A DNA stretch of 64,000 nucleotides from Gemmatimonadota bacterium (GTDB taxonomy: Bacteria; Gemmatimonadota; Gemmatimonadetes; Gemmatimonadales; Gemmatimonadaceae). Shown piece after piece: positions 44,756 to 53,538 of the stretch (position 1 is the stretch's first letter; each line of letters starts with the position of its first letter). Both the position numbers and the translations under genes were made by a program. The notes under the pieces were generated by a model that ran no database searches, was not told the DNA's origin, and saw nothing but the letters and a program-made list of their open reading frames with translations. The DNA lies in contig JAIOPJ010000033.1 in NCBI GenBank assembly GCA_021413975.1, positions 62,001 through 126,000 of the forward strand, written 5' to 3'.

Positions 44756-46366
44756 GTGAACACCGGGACCTACACGCCGTCGGGCACCGAACCCCTCATC
44801 GACCGGCTCCGCCGGGCGGTGATCGGGCGCTACGACGTGTACGCCGAGCTCGGCGCGGGGGGCATGGCGAGCGTCTTCCTCGCGCTCGATCTCGCGCTCG
44901 AACGCAAGGTCGCGATCAAGGTCATGTCGCCGGCGCTCGCCAACTCGGCCGACAACGTCGAGCGGTTCAAGCGCGAGGCCAAGGTCGCCGCGGCGCTCAA
45001 CCATCCGAACATCATCGGGATCCTCGCCGTCGGCGACGACCCCGAACTCGCCTACTTCGTCATGAAGTACGTCGAGGGGCGTTCGCTCGACTCCGTGATC
45101 CGCGACGAGGGCCCGCAGCCGGTGGCGCTGGTGCAGAGCGTGATCGCCGCCGCCGGCAAGGCGCTGTACTACGCGCACACCCGCGGCGTGATCCACCGCG
45201 ACGTGAAGCCGGCGAACTTCATGCTCGACCGGGACGGCTGGCTCGTCGTGACCGATTTCGGGATCGCGAAGCAGGCCGACATGAAGGGGCTCACGATGAC
45301 CGGCTCGCTCATCGGCACCCCGTACTACATGTCCCCCGAGCAGTATCACGGGAAGCCGGTGTCGCCCGCCGCCGACCAGTATGCGCTCGGCATCGTCGCC
45401 TACGAACTCCTCACGGGCACCCAGCCCTACACCGGCGACACGGTGGCCGAGGTGATGCGCGGGCACCTGTTCGACCCGGTGCCGAACGTGCGCGACGTGC
45501 GCCCCGAGGTGCCCGCCGAGCTCGAAGCCTGCGTCGGCCGCATGATGGCCAAGGAGCCCGAGCAGCGGTTCGCCACGCTCGAGGAGGCCGTCATCGCCTT
45601 CGGTGCGATCTCGCCGACGCAGGAAGTGGCCGTCCGGACGCAGATCATCGAGCTCGCGAAGATCGGCGCCATGCGGCAACCGGAGCTGAAGGTCCCGCTG
45701 AGTCCGGTGCCGCTGCAACGACCGCCGGTCACCCGCGGCGCGACGGGCGCGCCCGACCCCGGCTCGATGGCCGCGACCACGCCGATCCCGCCGGCGCGTC
45801 CGGCTCCGCCCCGGACGACGGCGGCGGCGCCGGCCGCTGCGCCAGTCGCGGCGCCAGTCGCGGCGAAAGCGCCGCGGCGCTCGCGTGCGCCCTTGTTCGT
45901 CGGGCTCGCGCTCGTCGTTGGCGGGGTGCTCGCCGCCCCCACGGTGCTCACCTCGCTGCAGCGCTCCCGTGCGGCCGCCGAGATCGCACCGACCGAGGCG
46001 GCCCTGCCGGCGGAGGCGCTCGCGCCGGTCGACTCCGCAGTACTGCGCGACTCGCTGGAACGCGTGCGGCTCGCGACCGTCGCGGCGGCGGACTCGGTGG
46101 CGCGCGCCGACTCGACGACGCGCGCCGACTCGATCGCGCGCGCCGAAGCCGCGGTGCAGGCCACCGCCCAAGCGACAGCCACAGCACGGGCGGACTCACT
46201 CGCACGGGCGACCCGCCGCGCGGCGGCGGCGGCTGCGATACGCGCGAATACCCCCGCGCGGACCGGGGCGCCCGTCGCGCCTCGCTTCCGCGTGCGGAAG
46301 GACGGCACGCGCGTCTCCGTGCCCCCGTCCGCCACGCCCGGTGCGGCCGGGCGTCGTCGCCCCTGA
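44756..46366 (+). CDS. Membrane-anchored serine/threonine protein kinase (first of a pair)
   Basis: 536 residues from GTG 44756 (GGAG 4 nt upstream). PASTA-less PknB-like kinase domain (about 20-285): glycine loop LGAGGMASVF, VAIKVM Lys, catalytic loop VIHRDVKPANFML, VTDFGIAK, and GTPYYMSPEQ activation-segment end. A Pro/Ala linker, one transmembrane helix (about 378-396, LFVGLALVVGGVLAAPTV) and an extracytoplasmic Ala/Arg/Asp-rich helical tail (ADSVARADSTTRADSIARAE) follow. It is about as intact as active bacterial kinases. The stop overlaps the CTG start of comB. A second kinase lies beyond comB. Confidence 0.93.
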   Translation: MNTGTYTPSGTEPLIDRLRRAVIGRYDVYAELGAGGMASVFLALDLALERKVAIKVMSPALANSADNVERFKREAKVAAALNHPNIIGILAVGDDPELAYFVMKYVEGRSLDSVIRDEGPQPVALVQSVIAAAGKALYYAHTRGVIHRDVKPANFMLDRDGWLVVTDFGIAKQADMKGLTMTGSLIGTPYYMSPEQYHGKPVSPAADQYALGIVAYELLTGTQPYTGDTVAEVMRGHLFDPVPNVRDVRPEVPAELEACVGRMMAKEPEQRFATLEEAVIAFGAISPTQEVAVRTQIIELAKIGAMRQPELKVPLSPVPLQRPPVTRGATGAPDPGSMAATTPIPPARPAPPRTTAAAPAAAPVAAPVAAKAPRRSRAPLFVGLALVVGGVLAAPTVLTSLQRSRAAAEIAPTEAALPAEALAPVDSAVLRDSLERVRLATVAAADSVARADSTTRADSIARAEAAVQATAQATATARADSLARATRRAAAAAAIRANTPARTGAPVAPRFRVRKDGTRVSVPPSATPGAAGRRRP

Positions 46367-47082
46367 TCCGCACCCATCTCCGCTGGCAGGACGTTCCGCC
46401 CCAGGCCGTGCGCGGGCAGGTCGCCGTGGTGATCGACGTACTGCGCTGGTCGACGGTCGTGGTGACGGCGCTCGCCAACGGCGCGGCCTGGGTCGAGGCG
46501 CATGCGCTCCCGTCCGAGGCCTCCGCGCGCGCCGGGCGTCTCGGACGCGAGCGGACCTTCCTCGGCGGTGAACGCGGGAACCTCCCCCTCCCGGGCTTCG
46601 ATGCGGGCAACTCGCCCGGCGAGTACGGGAGCGAGCGCGTGCGTGGCCGTGGCGTGATCACCACCACGACGAACGGCACGCAGGGGCTGATCGCCGTGCA
46701 GGCGGCGCGGGAGGTGTTCGTCGGTGCGTTCGTGAACCTCGACGCCCTGGTACGGGCGCTGGCGCGGGTCTCGGGACCGATCACGCTTGTCTGCGCGGGA
46801 CAGGCGGGTGCGGAGGCGCTCGAGGACACCGCCTGCGCCGGTGCGATCGCCGCGGCCCTCGGCGACCGCGGAGACGATGCGGGCACGGCGCATGCGCTGC
46901 GCACCTGGGATACGGCCGGACGGGATGCGTTGCAGGCGCTCGCCCGCGCCCCGCACGGCATCGCCCTCACCGCCGCCGGCTTCGGTGACGACCTGACCGT
47001 TGCCGCGTCACACTCGCGATACGACATCGTGCCAGCTTGCGATGCCGCCAGCGCCCACCGCATCGTTCGCCTCGTTCCGTGA
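46363..47082 (+). CDS. 2-phosphosulfolactate phosphatase-like protein (ComB family)
   Basis: 239 residues if started at CTG 46363, which overlaps the kinase stop as CTGA; the first ATG/GTG is GTG 46408. The CTG start restores the first strand (IRTHLRWQDVPPQAVRGQ) that family members have before VAVVIDVLRWSTVVVTALAN. Other hallmarks are LGGERGNLPLPGFDAGNSP, TTTTNGTQGL and GAFVNLDAL. ComB dephosphorylates 2-phosphosulfolactate in coenzyme M synthesis in archaea; many bacteria without coenzyme M carry homologues of unproved role. It is sandwiched and translationally coupled between two Ser/Thr kinases. Confidence 0.88.
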   Translation: MIRTHLRWQDVPPQAVRGQVAVVIDVLRWSTVVVTALANGAAWVEAHALPSEASARAGRLGRERTFLGGERGNLPLPGFDAGNSPGEYGSERVRGRGVITTTTNGTQGLIAVQAAREVFVGAFVNLDALVRALARVSGPITLVCAGQAGAEALEDTACAGAIAAALGDRGDDAGTAHALRTWDTAGRDALQALARAPHGIALTAAGFGDDLTVAASHSRYDIVPACDAASAHRIVRLVP

Positions 47083-48881
47083 CCAACCCCACCGCTCCCA
47101 CCGGCGACACCGCTCCAGTACCCCTCATCGAACGGCTCCGCCGCTCGACGGAGGGGCGTTTCGAGATCGACAAGGAACTCGGCTCGGGCGGCATGGCGAC
47201 CGTGTTCAAGGCCCGCGAGATCGCCCTCGATCGCATCGTCGCGATCAAGGTCATGTCGCTCGCGATGGCCGGGACCCCGGACGCGCTCGAGCGCTTCCGC
47301 CGCGAGGCACGCGTCGCGGCGGCGCTCAGCCACCCGCACATCGTCCCCATCTACTCGATCGGCGAGGATCCCTCGCTCGCCTACTTCGTCATGAAGTTCA
47401 TCGAGGGACGCACGCTCGACACGATCCTCTCCACCGACGGCCGCCAGTCGCTCGACTTCGTGCGGCGCACCTTCTCGGTCGTGGGCGGAGCGCTCCAGTA
47501 CGCGCACCAGAACGGCGTGGTCCACCGCGACGTGAAGCCCGCGAACATCATGATCGACCGCGAGGGCTGGACCTACGTCACGGACTTCGGCATCGCCAAG
47601 CGCGACGACGGCGCCAGCCTCACGCAGTCGGGGATGATCATCGGGACGCCGGCGTACATGAGTCCCGAGCAGTTCAACGGCGCCCCCGTCACCGGCGCGG
47701 CCGACCAGTACTCGCTCGGCATCGTCCTGTTCGAGCTCCTCGCCGGACGCGCGCCCTTCAGCGGGCCCTCGCTCGGCGAGATCATGCGCGGGCATGTGCT
47801 CGACCCGGTCCCGCCGCTGCGCGACGACCGGCCGGATCTGCCGCCCACGGTGGAGCGATTCGTCACGCGCATGCTCTCCAAGAAGTCGGAGGACCGGTTC
47901 GCCACGCTCAGCGACGCGGTGCGCGCCTTCGAGGCGGCCGTCGCCGGTCTCTCCGCCGAACAGCGCGCCTCGACCGGGACGCGCGTCGATCCCGCGCGGC
48001 CCGACGCCGTCGTGGGAGCGGCGACGACGCCGGTGCCGCGTGTGGCCGCCGCCTCGACGGGTGCCGCCTCGACCGGTGCTGCCTCGACCGGTGCCGCGTC
48101 GGCGACCTCGTCCGGACCCCGGCGGACGATGACGGGCCGCGCGCCTGCCGAGCGTCCGTCGCCGCCGGCGCGCTCTCCGCTGCGACTCGTGCTGCTGTTC
48201 CTCCTCCTGATCGTGGCCGGCGCCGGACTCTCGCTACAGCAGCAGTGGCCCTCGCTCGGCGAGCTGATCGGGGAGCCGGGTGCGAGGATCGACGCACTCT
48301 TCGCGCCGGCGGCGGACCGACTGGCCTCGTTGCCGCCCGCGGCGATCGCCCCGACCGCGGCCAGCGATTCGCTCTCCGCGCCGGCCGACTCGGGCAGCGG
48401 GACCACCCCGGGATCGGTCGTCCAGACGCCGGAGACGCCGCCCCCGATCGTCCGGCCGCCGCTCGACTCGCCGGCGACTCGCCCCTCCGCACCGGGCAAC
48501 ATTCCTGCGCCGGCGATCGCGTTGCCGGTCGTGAACGACACGGAACCGGAGCCGCCCGCCGATGCGATGGCGGACACGGTGGCCAACCCCCGCGCCGCGC
48601 GCTTCGTGCGACAACAGCGCAACGATCGCCTCGTGGCAGAGGGGAGGGATCCGATCGATGCCGGCACCGTCAGCGTCGGAAGCCAATCGCTCCGGACCGT
48701 GCTCTTCGTGAACGGTCGCCAACGCGGCGTGATCGGAGGCAAAGGCATCGTGCCGCTCGCGGTGCCGGCCGGGCCCGCGACGATCGCCATCCGCCGGCTC
48801 GGGTGCACGGCATGGGACACGACCTTCGTGGTGGTGGCGGGCGAGCGGTACTTCCTCGGCGAGCGTTCGCCGCGCTGTTGA
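47079..48881 (+). CDS. Membrane-anchored serine/threonine protein kinase (second of a pair)
   Basis: 600 residues from GTG 47079 in a GTGA overlap with comB. Kinase domain (about 30-300): LGSGGMATVF, VAIKVMS, VVHRDVKPANIMI, VTDFGIAK, GTPAYMSPEQ. A linker with a short STGAA repeat precedes one transmembrane helix (about 370-386, LRLVLLFLLLIVAGAGL). The extracytoplasmic tail is Pro/Ala-rich and ends in a small beta-rich region (TVLFVNGRQRGVIGGKGIVPL, GPATIAIRRLGCTAWDTTF) reminiscent of PEGA-like modules. Closely related to the first kinase (VMRGHxxDPVP shared), probably an old duplication with comB between. Confidence 0.93.
   Translation: MTNPTAPTGDTAPVPLIERLRRSTEGRFEIDKELGSGGMATVFKAREIALDRIVAIKVMSLAMAGTPDALERFRREARVAAALSHPHIVPIYSIGEDPSLAYFVMKFIEGRTLDTILSTDGRQSLDFVRRTFSVVGGALQYAHQNGVVHRDVKPANIMIDREGWTYVTDFGIAKRDDGASLTQSGMIIGTPAYMSPEQFNGAPVTGAADQYSLGIVLFELLAGRAPFSGPSLGEIMRGHVLDPVPPLRDDRPDLPPTVERFVTRMLSKKSEDRFATLSDAVRAFEAAVAGLSAEQRASTGTRVDPARPDAVVGAATTPVPRVAAASTGAASTGAASTGAASATSSGPRRTMTGRAPAERPSPPARSPLRLVLLFLLLIVAGAGLSLQQQWPSLGELIGEPGARIDALFAPAADRLASLPPAAIAPTAASDSLSAPADSGSGTTPGSVVQTPETPPPIVRPPLDSPATRPSAPGNIPAPAIALPVVNDTEPEPPADAMADTVANPRAARFVRQQRNDRLVAEGRDPIDAGTVSVGSQSLRTVLFVNGRQRGVIGGKGIVPLAVPAGPATIAIRRLGCTAWDTTFVVVAGERYFLGERSPRC
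48051..48095 (+). repeat. Three 15-bp tandem repeats in the kinase linker
   Basis: GCCTCGACCGGTGCC and close variants occur three times in frame (48051-48065, 48066-48080, 48081-48095), encoding ASTGA repeats just before the transmembrane helix. It is a likely slippage site that could vary linker length. Confidence 0.85.
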
Positions 48882-49030
48882 GTCCGCTCACGCCCGGGAT
48901 CCCGCGGCGGCCCGGGCGATTCGTCGTCGGGCCGTAGTAGTTCGCGAGGGGGTGCTCGACCGCGGTCGGTGGCGTTTCCCGAATGCCGACCGAATCGTCT
49001 CGGATATGTCCCCTAGAACCCCCGAGACCG

Positions 49031-51580
49031 ATGCCGCGCAAGCTGCCCCAGGAAGACCCGCTCCTGCTCGAATCGCCGCTCGCGCCGGCACCGCGCCGCA
49101 CGCGCGTGCGGAAGCCGTCCCTCGACGAGGCGACGGAGCCGCTGCGTCTCGTCGGTCCCGCGGCCGCCGCCGCCGCACCTGTGCAGTCGGAGCCGCACGC
49201 GGGGCATTCGCCGCTCCGCCGGGAGATCACGGGCATCATCCTGCTGGTCGGAGCGCTCTTCGTCGCGGGCGCGCTCGTCTTCGGTCGTTCTCCGGAGTCG
49301 CTGGAATCCTGCCGCGCCGCGGGAGGCGCGTTCGGCCCGGTCGGGGGTTGCATCCGCTGGTCGATCCTCGGCCTCGTCGGGGCGCTCGCGGCCGTGATCG
49401 TGCCGTTCATCCCCGCCGTGCGGGCACTGCGCCTGCTCGGCCGACTCGGGCACTCGTCCCGTCAGCACTTCGACCTCTTCCCGCTCGGCCTCGTGGTGAT
49501 CGTTCCGGTCGCCGCCGGTCTCGCGCGACTCGACGCCGTTCCGGCGGGCACGGCGGACCCGCTCGCCGGTCTCTGGGGCTCGTTCGCCGGCTTCTACCTC
49601 GCGGAGGCACTCGGGCGCGGTGGCGCGTGGTTCATCATCGTCATCGCCGTGAGCGTCCTCACCGCGGTCACGCTCGGCTGGAATCCGCTTCGCGCGATCG
49701 TGGCGGTGGGCAGCAAGCCGCCCGTGACCGTCACCGATGCGGCCGGTCGGTCCATGACCAAGGCCGAGGCACTCGAGCCCGATGCGAGGGAGATGCCGGA
49801 GATCGACCTCGCGCTCATGGGTATCGCGCCTGAGGCGAAGGCCGACACCGTGCCTCCGAAGACCAAGCTCGATCCGGTGGACGAGCGCGACGCGGACGAG
49901 GAGCTCGCGGCAAGCGGCGTGACGCCGAAGGCGAAGCGCGCCAGGAAGTCGGACGCGAAGGACGAACATGGTGCCGCGGCGGGAATCGCGTCCGACGGGC
50001 CCGGCTCGGCCGCTCACGAGACCGATGAGCTGCCGAGCCCGGTCCTCCTCACGCCCGCGCCGCCGCGGAACCTCGAGGCGGGCAAGGCACAGCTCGACGC
50101 CATGGGCGCCAAGCTCATCGAGTCGCTCCGCACCTTCAAGGTCGACGGGACGCTCACCGGCCGCACGAGCGGCCCGACCGTCACGCAGTTCGAGATCGAG
50201 CCGGCGCCTGGCGTGAAGGTGCGTCAGTTCGCCAACCTCGCCAACGATCTCGCGCTCGCCATGCGGGCACCGAGCATCCGCGTCGTCGCGCCGATCCCCG
50301 GCAAGGGGGCGGTGGGCGTGGAAGTGCCCAACCCGCATCCCGAGATGGTGGCGTTCCGCGAGATGCTCGAGAGCGCGGACTACCAGAACAAGCCGATGGC
50401 CCTGCCGATCGCCCTCGGCAAGGACCTCGAAGGGCGGGCGGTCATCGCCGACCTCGCCAAGATGCCGCACCTGCTGATCGCCGGCGCCACCGGCTCGGGC
50501 AAGTCGGTCTGCGTGAACACGATCGTGACGTCGCTGATCTACCGGCACACGCCCAAGACGCTGCGCTTCCTCATGGTCGACCCCAAGATGGTCGAACTCA
50601 GCGTCTACAACGTGCTCCCGCACCTGCGCCACAAGGTCGTCACCGACAACCGTGACGCCGCCGCGGTGCTCAAGTGGGCCGTCCTCGAGATGCAGGAGCG
50701 CTACGCCCTGCTCGCCGAGAACGGGGCGCGCAACATCCAGGACTTCAACACCAAGGTCCGCAACGGCAACGCGCTGCGGAAGCCCAAGGATCCGAACGTC
50801 GGCTTCGAGAATCGCGATTACACGGGCGGCGTGCTCCCCTACATCGTCGTGGTGATCGACGAGCTGGCCGACCTGATGATGACGGTCGCCGCCGAGGTCG
50901 AGACCCCGTTGGCGATGCTGGCGCAGAAGGCGCGCGCGATCGGGATCCACCTCATCCTCGCGACGCAACGGCCGAGTGTGAACGTGATCACGGGCCTCAT
51001 CAAGGCGAACTTCCCGAGCCGGATCGCGTTCCGGGTGGCGAGCCAGATCGACAGCCGGACGATCATCGACGGCATGGGCGCGGAGTCGTTGCTGGGCAAT
51101 GGCGACATGCTGTTCATCCCGCCGGGGAAGAGCGAGCCGAGCCGGTTGCAGGGGGCGTTCCTGTCGAACGACGACACGGAGCGGCTCATGCACTGGTACA
51201 CGGAGAAGAAGGAGGCCCGCAAGGCGGCGATGGAGGCCCAGGGGCTCATCCACATCGAGCCGCACTCGGAGGAGGACATCCTCGCCGCCGTGCGTGCGCG
51301 CGAGGCGCTCGAGGCCCGTGGGGACGAGGAAGCGGCCGACGACGTGAGCGACCGCGACAAGCTCTTCCGGGAGGCGGCGGAGGTCTGCGTGCAGCATCAG
51401 GGCGGGTCGACGTCGCTGCTGCAGCGGCGGCTCAAGATCGGCTATGGGCGTGCGGCGCGGATCATCGACCAGTTGCATCTGGCCGGGGTGCTGGGGCCGC
51501 CGGATGGCTCCAAGCCGCGGGACGTCCTCGTGGGGCTCGAGGACCTGGACCGCGTGGCTGGGGAGCGTCACGCGGCCTAG
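49031..51580 (+). CDS. ftsK: FtsK/SpoIIIE DNA translocase
   Basis: 849 residues from ATG 49031; an in-frame ATG at 48983 adds 16. Four N-terminal transmembrane helices (ITGIILLVGALFVAGALVFG first, FIIVIAVSVLTAV last) anchor it at the septum. A linker (about 240-340) leads to the motor: beta domain (GPTVTQFEIEPAPGVKVRQF), Walker A GATGSGKSVCVN, VVIDELADLMM, ATQRPSVNVITG. The C-terminal gamma winged helix (QHQGGSTSLLQRRLKIGYGR) reads KOPS-type sites. It segregates chromosome termini with XerCD. A 7-bp inverted repeat GTCTCGG/CCGAGAC (48997-49028) lies just before ATG 49031. Confidence 0.95.
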   Translation: MPRKLPQEDPLLLESPLAPAPRRTRVRKPSLDEATEPLRLVGPAAAAAAPVQSEPHAGHSPLRREITGIILLVGALFVAGALVFGRSPESLESCRAAGGAFGPVGGCIRWSILGLVGALAAVIVPFIPAVRALRLLGRLGHSSRQHFDLFPLGLVVIVPVAAGLARLDAVPAGTADPLAGLWGSFAGFYLAEALGRGGAWFIIVIAVSVLTAVTLGWNPLRAIVAVGSKPPVTVTDAAGRSMTKAEALEPDAREMPEIDLALMGIAPEAKADTVPPKTKLDPVDERDADEELAASGVTPKAKRARKSDAKDEHGAAAGIASDGPGSAAHETDELPSPVLLTPAPPRNLEAGKAQLDAMGAKLIESLRTFKVDGTLTGRTSGPTVTQFEIEPAPGVKVRQFANLANDLALAMRAPSIRVVAPIPGKGAVGVEVPNPHPEMVAFREMLESADYQNKPMALPIALGKDLEGRAVIADLAKMPHLLIAGATGSGKSVCVNTIVTSLIYRHTPKTLRFLMVDPKMVELSVYNVLPHLRHKVVTDNRDAAAVLKWAVLEMQERYALLAENGARNIQDFNTKVRNGNALRKPKDPNVGFENRDYTGGVLPYIVVVIDELADLMMTVAAEVETPLAMLAQKARAIGIHLILATQRPSVNVITGLIKANFPSRIAFRVASQIDSRTIIDGMGAESLLGNGDMLFIPPGKSEPSRLQGAFLSNDDTERLMHWYTEKKEARKAAMEAQGLIHIEPHSEEDILAAVRAREALEARGDEEAADDVSDRDKLFREAAEVCVQHQGGSTSLLQRRLKIGYGRAARIIDQLHLAGVLGPPDGSKPRDVLVGLEDLDRVAGERHAA

Positions 51581-51790
51581 TGGCGGTCTGCCCGACTTGA
51601 TCTGAGCGCGGTCGGCGCGCGGGGTACTCCCTCCGCACGCCTCCCAGGCCGAGGCGAGGGCCGCGCTGGATCCCCGCGCCCTATCCGGGAGCTTGCTCCT
51701 GCGCCCCGCCATCGCGCCACCCTACCGCGTTCGAGCGGCGAAGTGGTGATGCGTGCGATGCGAAGATGCCGGCGTTGCACCGAGCGCACG
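51581..51790. other. Non-coding gap between ftsK and yraN
   Basis: About 210 nt with no supportable gene. The frame that leads into YraN is open from ATG 51753 but lacks homology there. No strong hairpin or U-tract was found. The end merges into the yraN -10 element. Confidence 0.6.
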
Positions 51791-51796
51791 TAGGTT
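51791..51796 (+). promoter_or_regulatory. Leaderless-type -10 element of yraN
   Basis: TAGGTT lies 7 nt before the ATG at 51804. No good -35 box is visible. The spacing fits the leaderless class seen elsewhere in the window. Confidence 0.4.
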
Positions 51797-51803
51797 CTGC
51801 GCC

Positions 51804-52169
51804 ATGACGACACACAATCAACGCATGGGCGTCCTCGGTGAGCAGATCGCGGCGCGATGGCTCACCCGCAAAGGGTGGCGCATCGTGTACCGGCGCTTCC
51901 GCAATGGACGGCGCGACATCGATCTCGTCGCGCAGCGCGATGCGCTCGTCGCATTCGTGGAAGTGAAGGCGCGCGCGGGTGCCGAGTTCGGCGATCCCGT
52001 CGAGGCGGTGGATCATCGCAAGCAGCGGGAACTCGCCAAGAGTGCGCACGTGTGGATCGACCGTCACGGACGTGCGGAGGAATCGTACCGGTTCGACGTC
52101 GTGGGTGTGCTCCTGGACGGGGAGCGGGTGCTCGTGAAGCACGTCGAGGATGCTTTCCAGATCAACTGA
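51804..52169 (+). CDS. yraN: UPF0102 protein YraN
   Basis: 121 residues. Predicted endonuclease-like fold: NQRMGVLGEQIAARWLTRKG, YRRFRNGRRDIDLVAQRDAL with the Asp pair, VAFVEVKARAGAEFGDPVEA with the EVK catalytic-like Glu/Lys, VDHRKQRELAKSA. The residues match the restriction-endonuclease-type PD-(D/E)xK core, but no substrate is established. ATG 51804 is preferred over 51753 because the conserved N-terminus starts there and a -10 element precedes it. It is 329 nt upstream of recA. Confidence 0.93.
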   Translation: MTTHNQRMGVLGEQIAARWLTRKGWRIVYRRFRNGRRDIDLVAQRDALVAFVEVKARAGAEFGDPVEAVDHRKQRELAKSAHVWIDRHGRAEESYRFDVVGVLLDGERVLVKHVEDAFQIN

Positions 52170-52182
52170 AGGCCGGCTCTGA

Positions 52183-52191
52183 TGTGGATAA
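52183..52191 (-). other. Perfect DnaA-box consensus
   Basis: TGTGGATAA on the plus strand equals TTATCCACA on the minus strand, the bacterial DnaA-box consensus. It is embedded in GTGGA-TAAC-TCCAC, a small palindrome. A single box with no cluster nearby, so not an origin; it may be a DnaA regulatory site or chance. Confidence 0.45.
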
Positions 52192-52253
52192 CTCCACTTC
52201 ATCCAGCGATGTCCACTCCCGGTGAACACGATCTGCACAGCGTATCTGTTGCT

Positions 52254-52263
52254 GTCTATAGAC
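52254..52263. promoter_or_regulatory. Palindrome upstream of recA promoter, candidate operator
   Basis: GTCTATAGAC is a perfect 10-bp palindrome 25 bp upstream of the recA -35 box. In a G+C-rich genome such an AT-centred palindrome ahead of recA is a candidate SOS operator, but it does not match the E. coli (CTGT-N8-ACAG) or Bacillus (GAAC-N4-GTTC) LexA boxes. Confidence 0.35.
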
Positions 52264-52288
52264 TTAGCATGAATGTTCAGAATCAGCT

Positions 52289-52317
52289 TTGTGCGAACTG
52301 TCGAGTGTTGATATCCT
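52289..52317 (+). promoter_or_regulatory. Candidate recA promoter
   Basis: TTGTGC (52289-52294), a 17-bp spacer and TATCCT (52312-52317). The leader would be about 175 nt to ATG 52498. Confidence 0.5.
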
Positions 52318-52497
52318 GCCGCGCTCTCCCGAAGGCCGGCAGTTGCGCGCGCGATGTGTTTTCGCTATTTGTTCGGTGTCGCGGCAGTCGCCGGTCCGTT
52401 CGCATTTCATTCGGGGTGGCCCCGCCTCTCTCGCGGGGTAGATTCCCTCCACAAGTCGGCGCTGCCGACGCTACAGGCAGGACCATCCGAGGCATTG

Positions 52498-53538
52498 ATG
52501 GCTACGACGGCAGCTCAGCAGGCGGACCGCAACAAGGCGTTGGGTCTCGCGGTCTCACAGATCGAGAAGGCGTTCGGCAAAGGCGCGATCATGAAGATGG
52601 GCGCCGACGGTTTCAAGGTGAAGATCGACGCGATCCCGACCGGCGCGATCAACCTCGATGCGGCGATCGGCGTGGGTGGGATCCCTCGGGGACGTGTCAC
52701 CGAGATCTATGGTCCCGAGAGCAGCGGCAAGACGACGCTCTGCTTGCACGTCGTGGCCAATGCGCAGCGGCAGGGTGGGACGGCGGCCTTCATCGACGCC
52801 GAGCATGCACTGGATACCGACTACGCCGCGAAGCTGGGCGTGGATATCGATAAGCTCCTCGTGTCGCAGCCGGACACCGGGGAGCAGGCGATGGAGATCT
52901 GCGAGATCCTCGTACGCTCCGGCGCGGTGGACGTGATCGTGATCGACTCGGTGGCGGCGTTGGTGCCGAAGGCCGAGATCGAGGGGGAGATGGGTGAGTC
53001 GCACATGGGGTTGCAGGCCCGGCTCATGAGCCAGGCGCTCCGCAAGCTCACCGGTGCCATCGCCCGATCGAACTGCTCGGTGATCTTCATCAACCAGCTG
53101 CGTGAGAAGATCGGGGTGATGTTCGGCAACCCCGAGACGACCACCGGCGGCAAGGCCCTGAAGTTCTACGCGTCGCTGCGGCTCGACATCCGCCGCATCG
53201 GCCCGGTGAAGGAGAAGGAGGACGTGATCGGCTCGCACGTCCGGGTGAAGGTGGTGAAGAACAAGGTCGCGCCGCCGTTCAAGCAGGCGGAGTTCGACAT
53301 CATGTACGCGGAAGGGATCTCCCACACCTCGCTCCTGGTCGACATCGGCGCGGAGTCGGGCATCATCGAGAAGTCGGGGGCCTGGTACAGCTACGGCACG
53401 CAGCGGATCGGGCAGGGCCGCGAGAACGCCAAGCTGTTCCTGAAGGACAACCCGGCGGTGATGGCGGAGATCGAGGAGAAGGTGAAGGGCGTGCTCGGGA
53501 TCAACAAGGTGGCCGCCGAGTCGGAGACGGAGGAGTAG
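52498..53538 (+). CDS. recA: RecA recombinase
   Basis: 346 residues. ATP-dependent strand exchange and LexA-coprotease. The core starts [20 protein letters not shown]. Walker [44 protein letters not shown] (Walker B), [20 protein letters not shown] (L2 loop) and [14 protein letters not shown] are all present. ATG 52498 gives the family N-terminus; the upstream open frame is not conserved-looking. recX follows after a 172-nt repeat-bearing gap. Confidence 0.99.
   Translation: MATTAAQQADRNKALGLAVSQIEKAFGKGAIMKMGADGFKVKIDAIPTGAINLDAAIGVGGIPRGRVTEIYGPESSGKTTLCLHVVANAQRQGGTAAFIDAEHALDTDYAAKLGVDIDKLLVSQPDTGEQAMEICEILVRSGAVDVIVIDSVAALVPKAEIEGEMGESHMGLQARLMSQALRKLTGAIARSNCSVIFINQLREKIGVMFGNPETTTGGKALKFYASLRLDIRRIGPVKEKEDVIGSHVRVKVVKNKVAPPFKQAEFDIMYAEGISHTSLLVDIGAESGIIEKSGAWYSYGTQRIGQGRENAKLFLKDNPAVMAEIEEKVKGVLGINKVAAESETEE

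Larger units (their letters stand above)
52170..52497. promoter_or_regulatory. AT-richer regulatory gap upstream of recA
   Basis: 328 nt without a gene, visibly richer in A+T than its surroundings. It holds a DnaA-box sequence (52183-52191), a palindrome (52254-52263), a likely promoter (52289-52317) and a second possible -10 (TAGATT, about 52,439). The recA frame is open back to an ATG at 52354, but the conserved RecA start is at 52498. Confidence 0.6.

Noticed and set aside
42071..46171. 1,366-codon open frame on the minus strand opposite pilT, accC and the first kinase
   Set aside because: It is the antisense shadow of three well-conserved genes in a G+C-rich genome where stops are rare; the protein is Arg/His/Asp-rich with no motif.
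46408..47082. GTG 46408 as comB start
   Set aside because: It removes the first strand expected in the family; the CTG in the CTGA overlap fits better.
49013..51712. 899-codon minus-strand open frame opposite ftsK
   Set aside because: Low-complexity Arg/His/Asp-rich shadow of ftsK.
52183..52191. DnaA box considered as part of a replication origin
   Set aside because: Only one box, no AT-rich unwinding cluster, and no dnaA/dnaN nearby.
52271..52300. GAATGTTC and CGAACTGTCGAG before recA considered as Bacillus-type SOS boxes
   Set aside because: Neither has the GAAC-N4-GTTC symmetry; the GTCTATAGAC palindrome is a better but unproved candidate.
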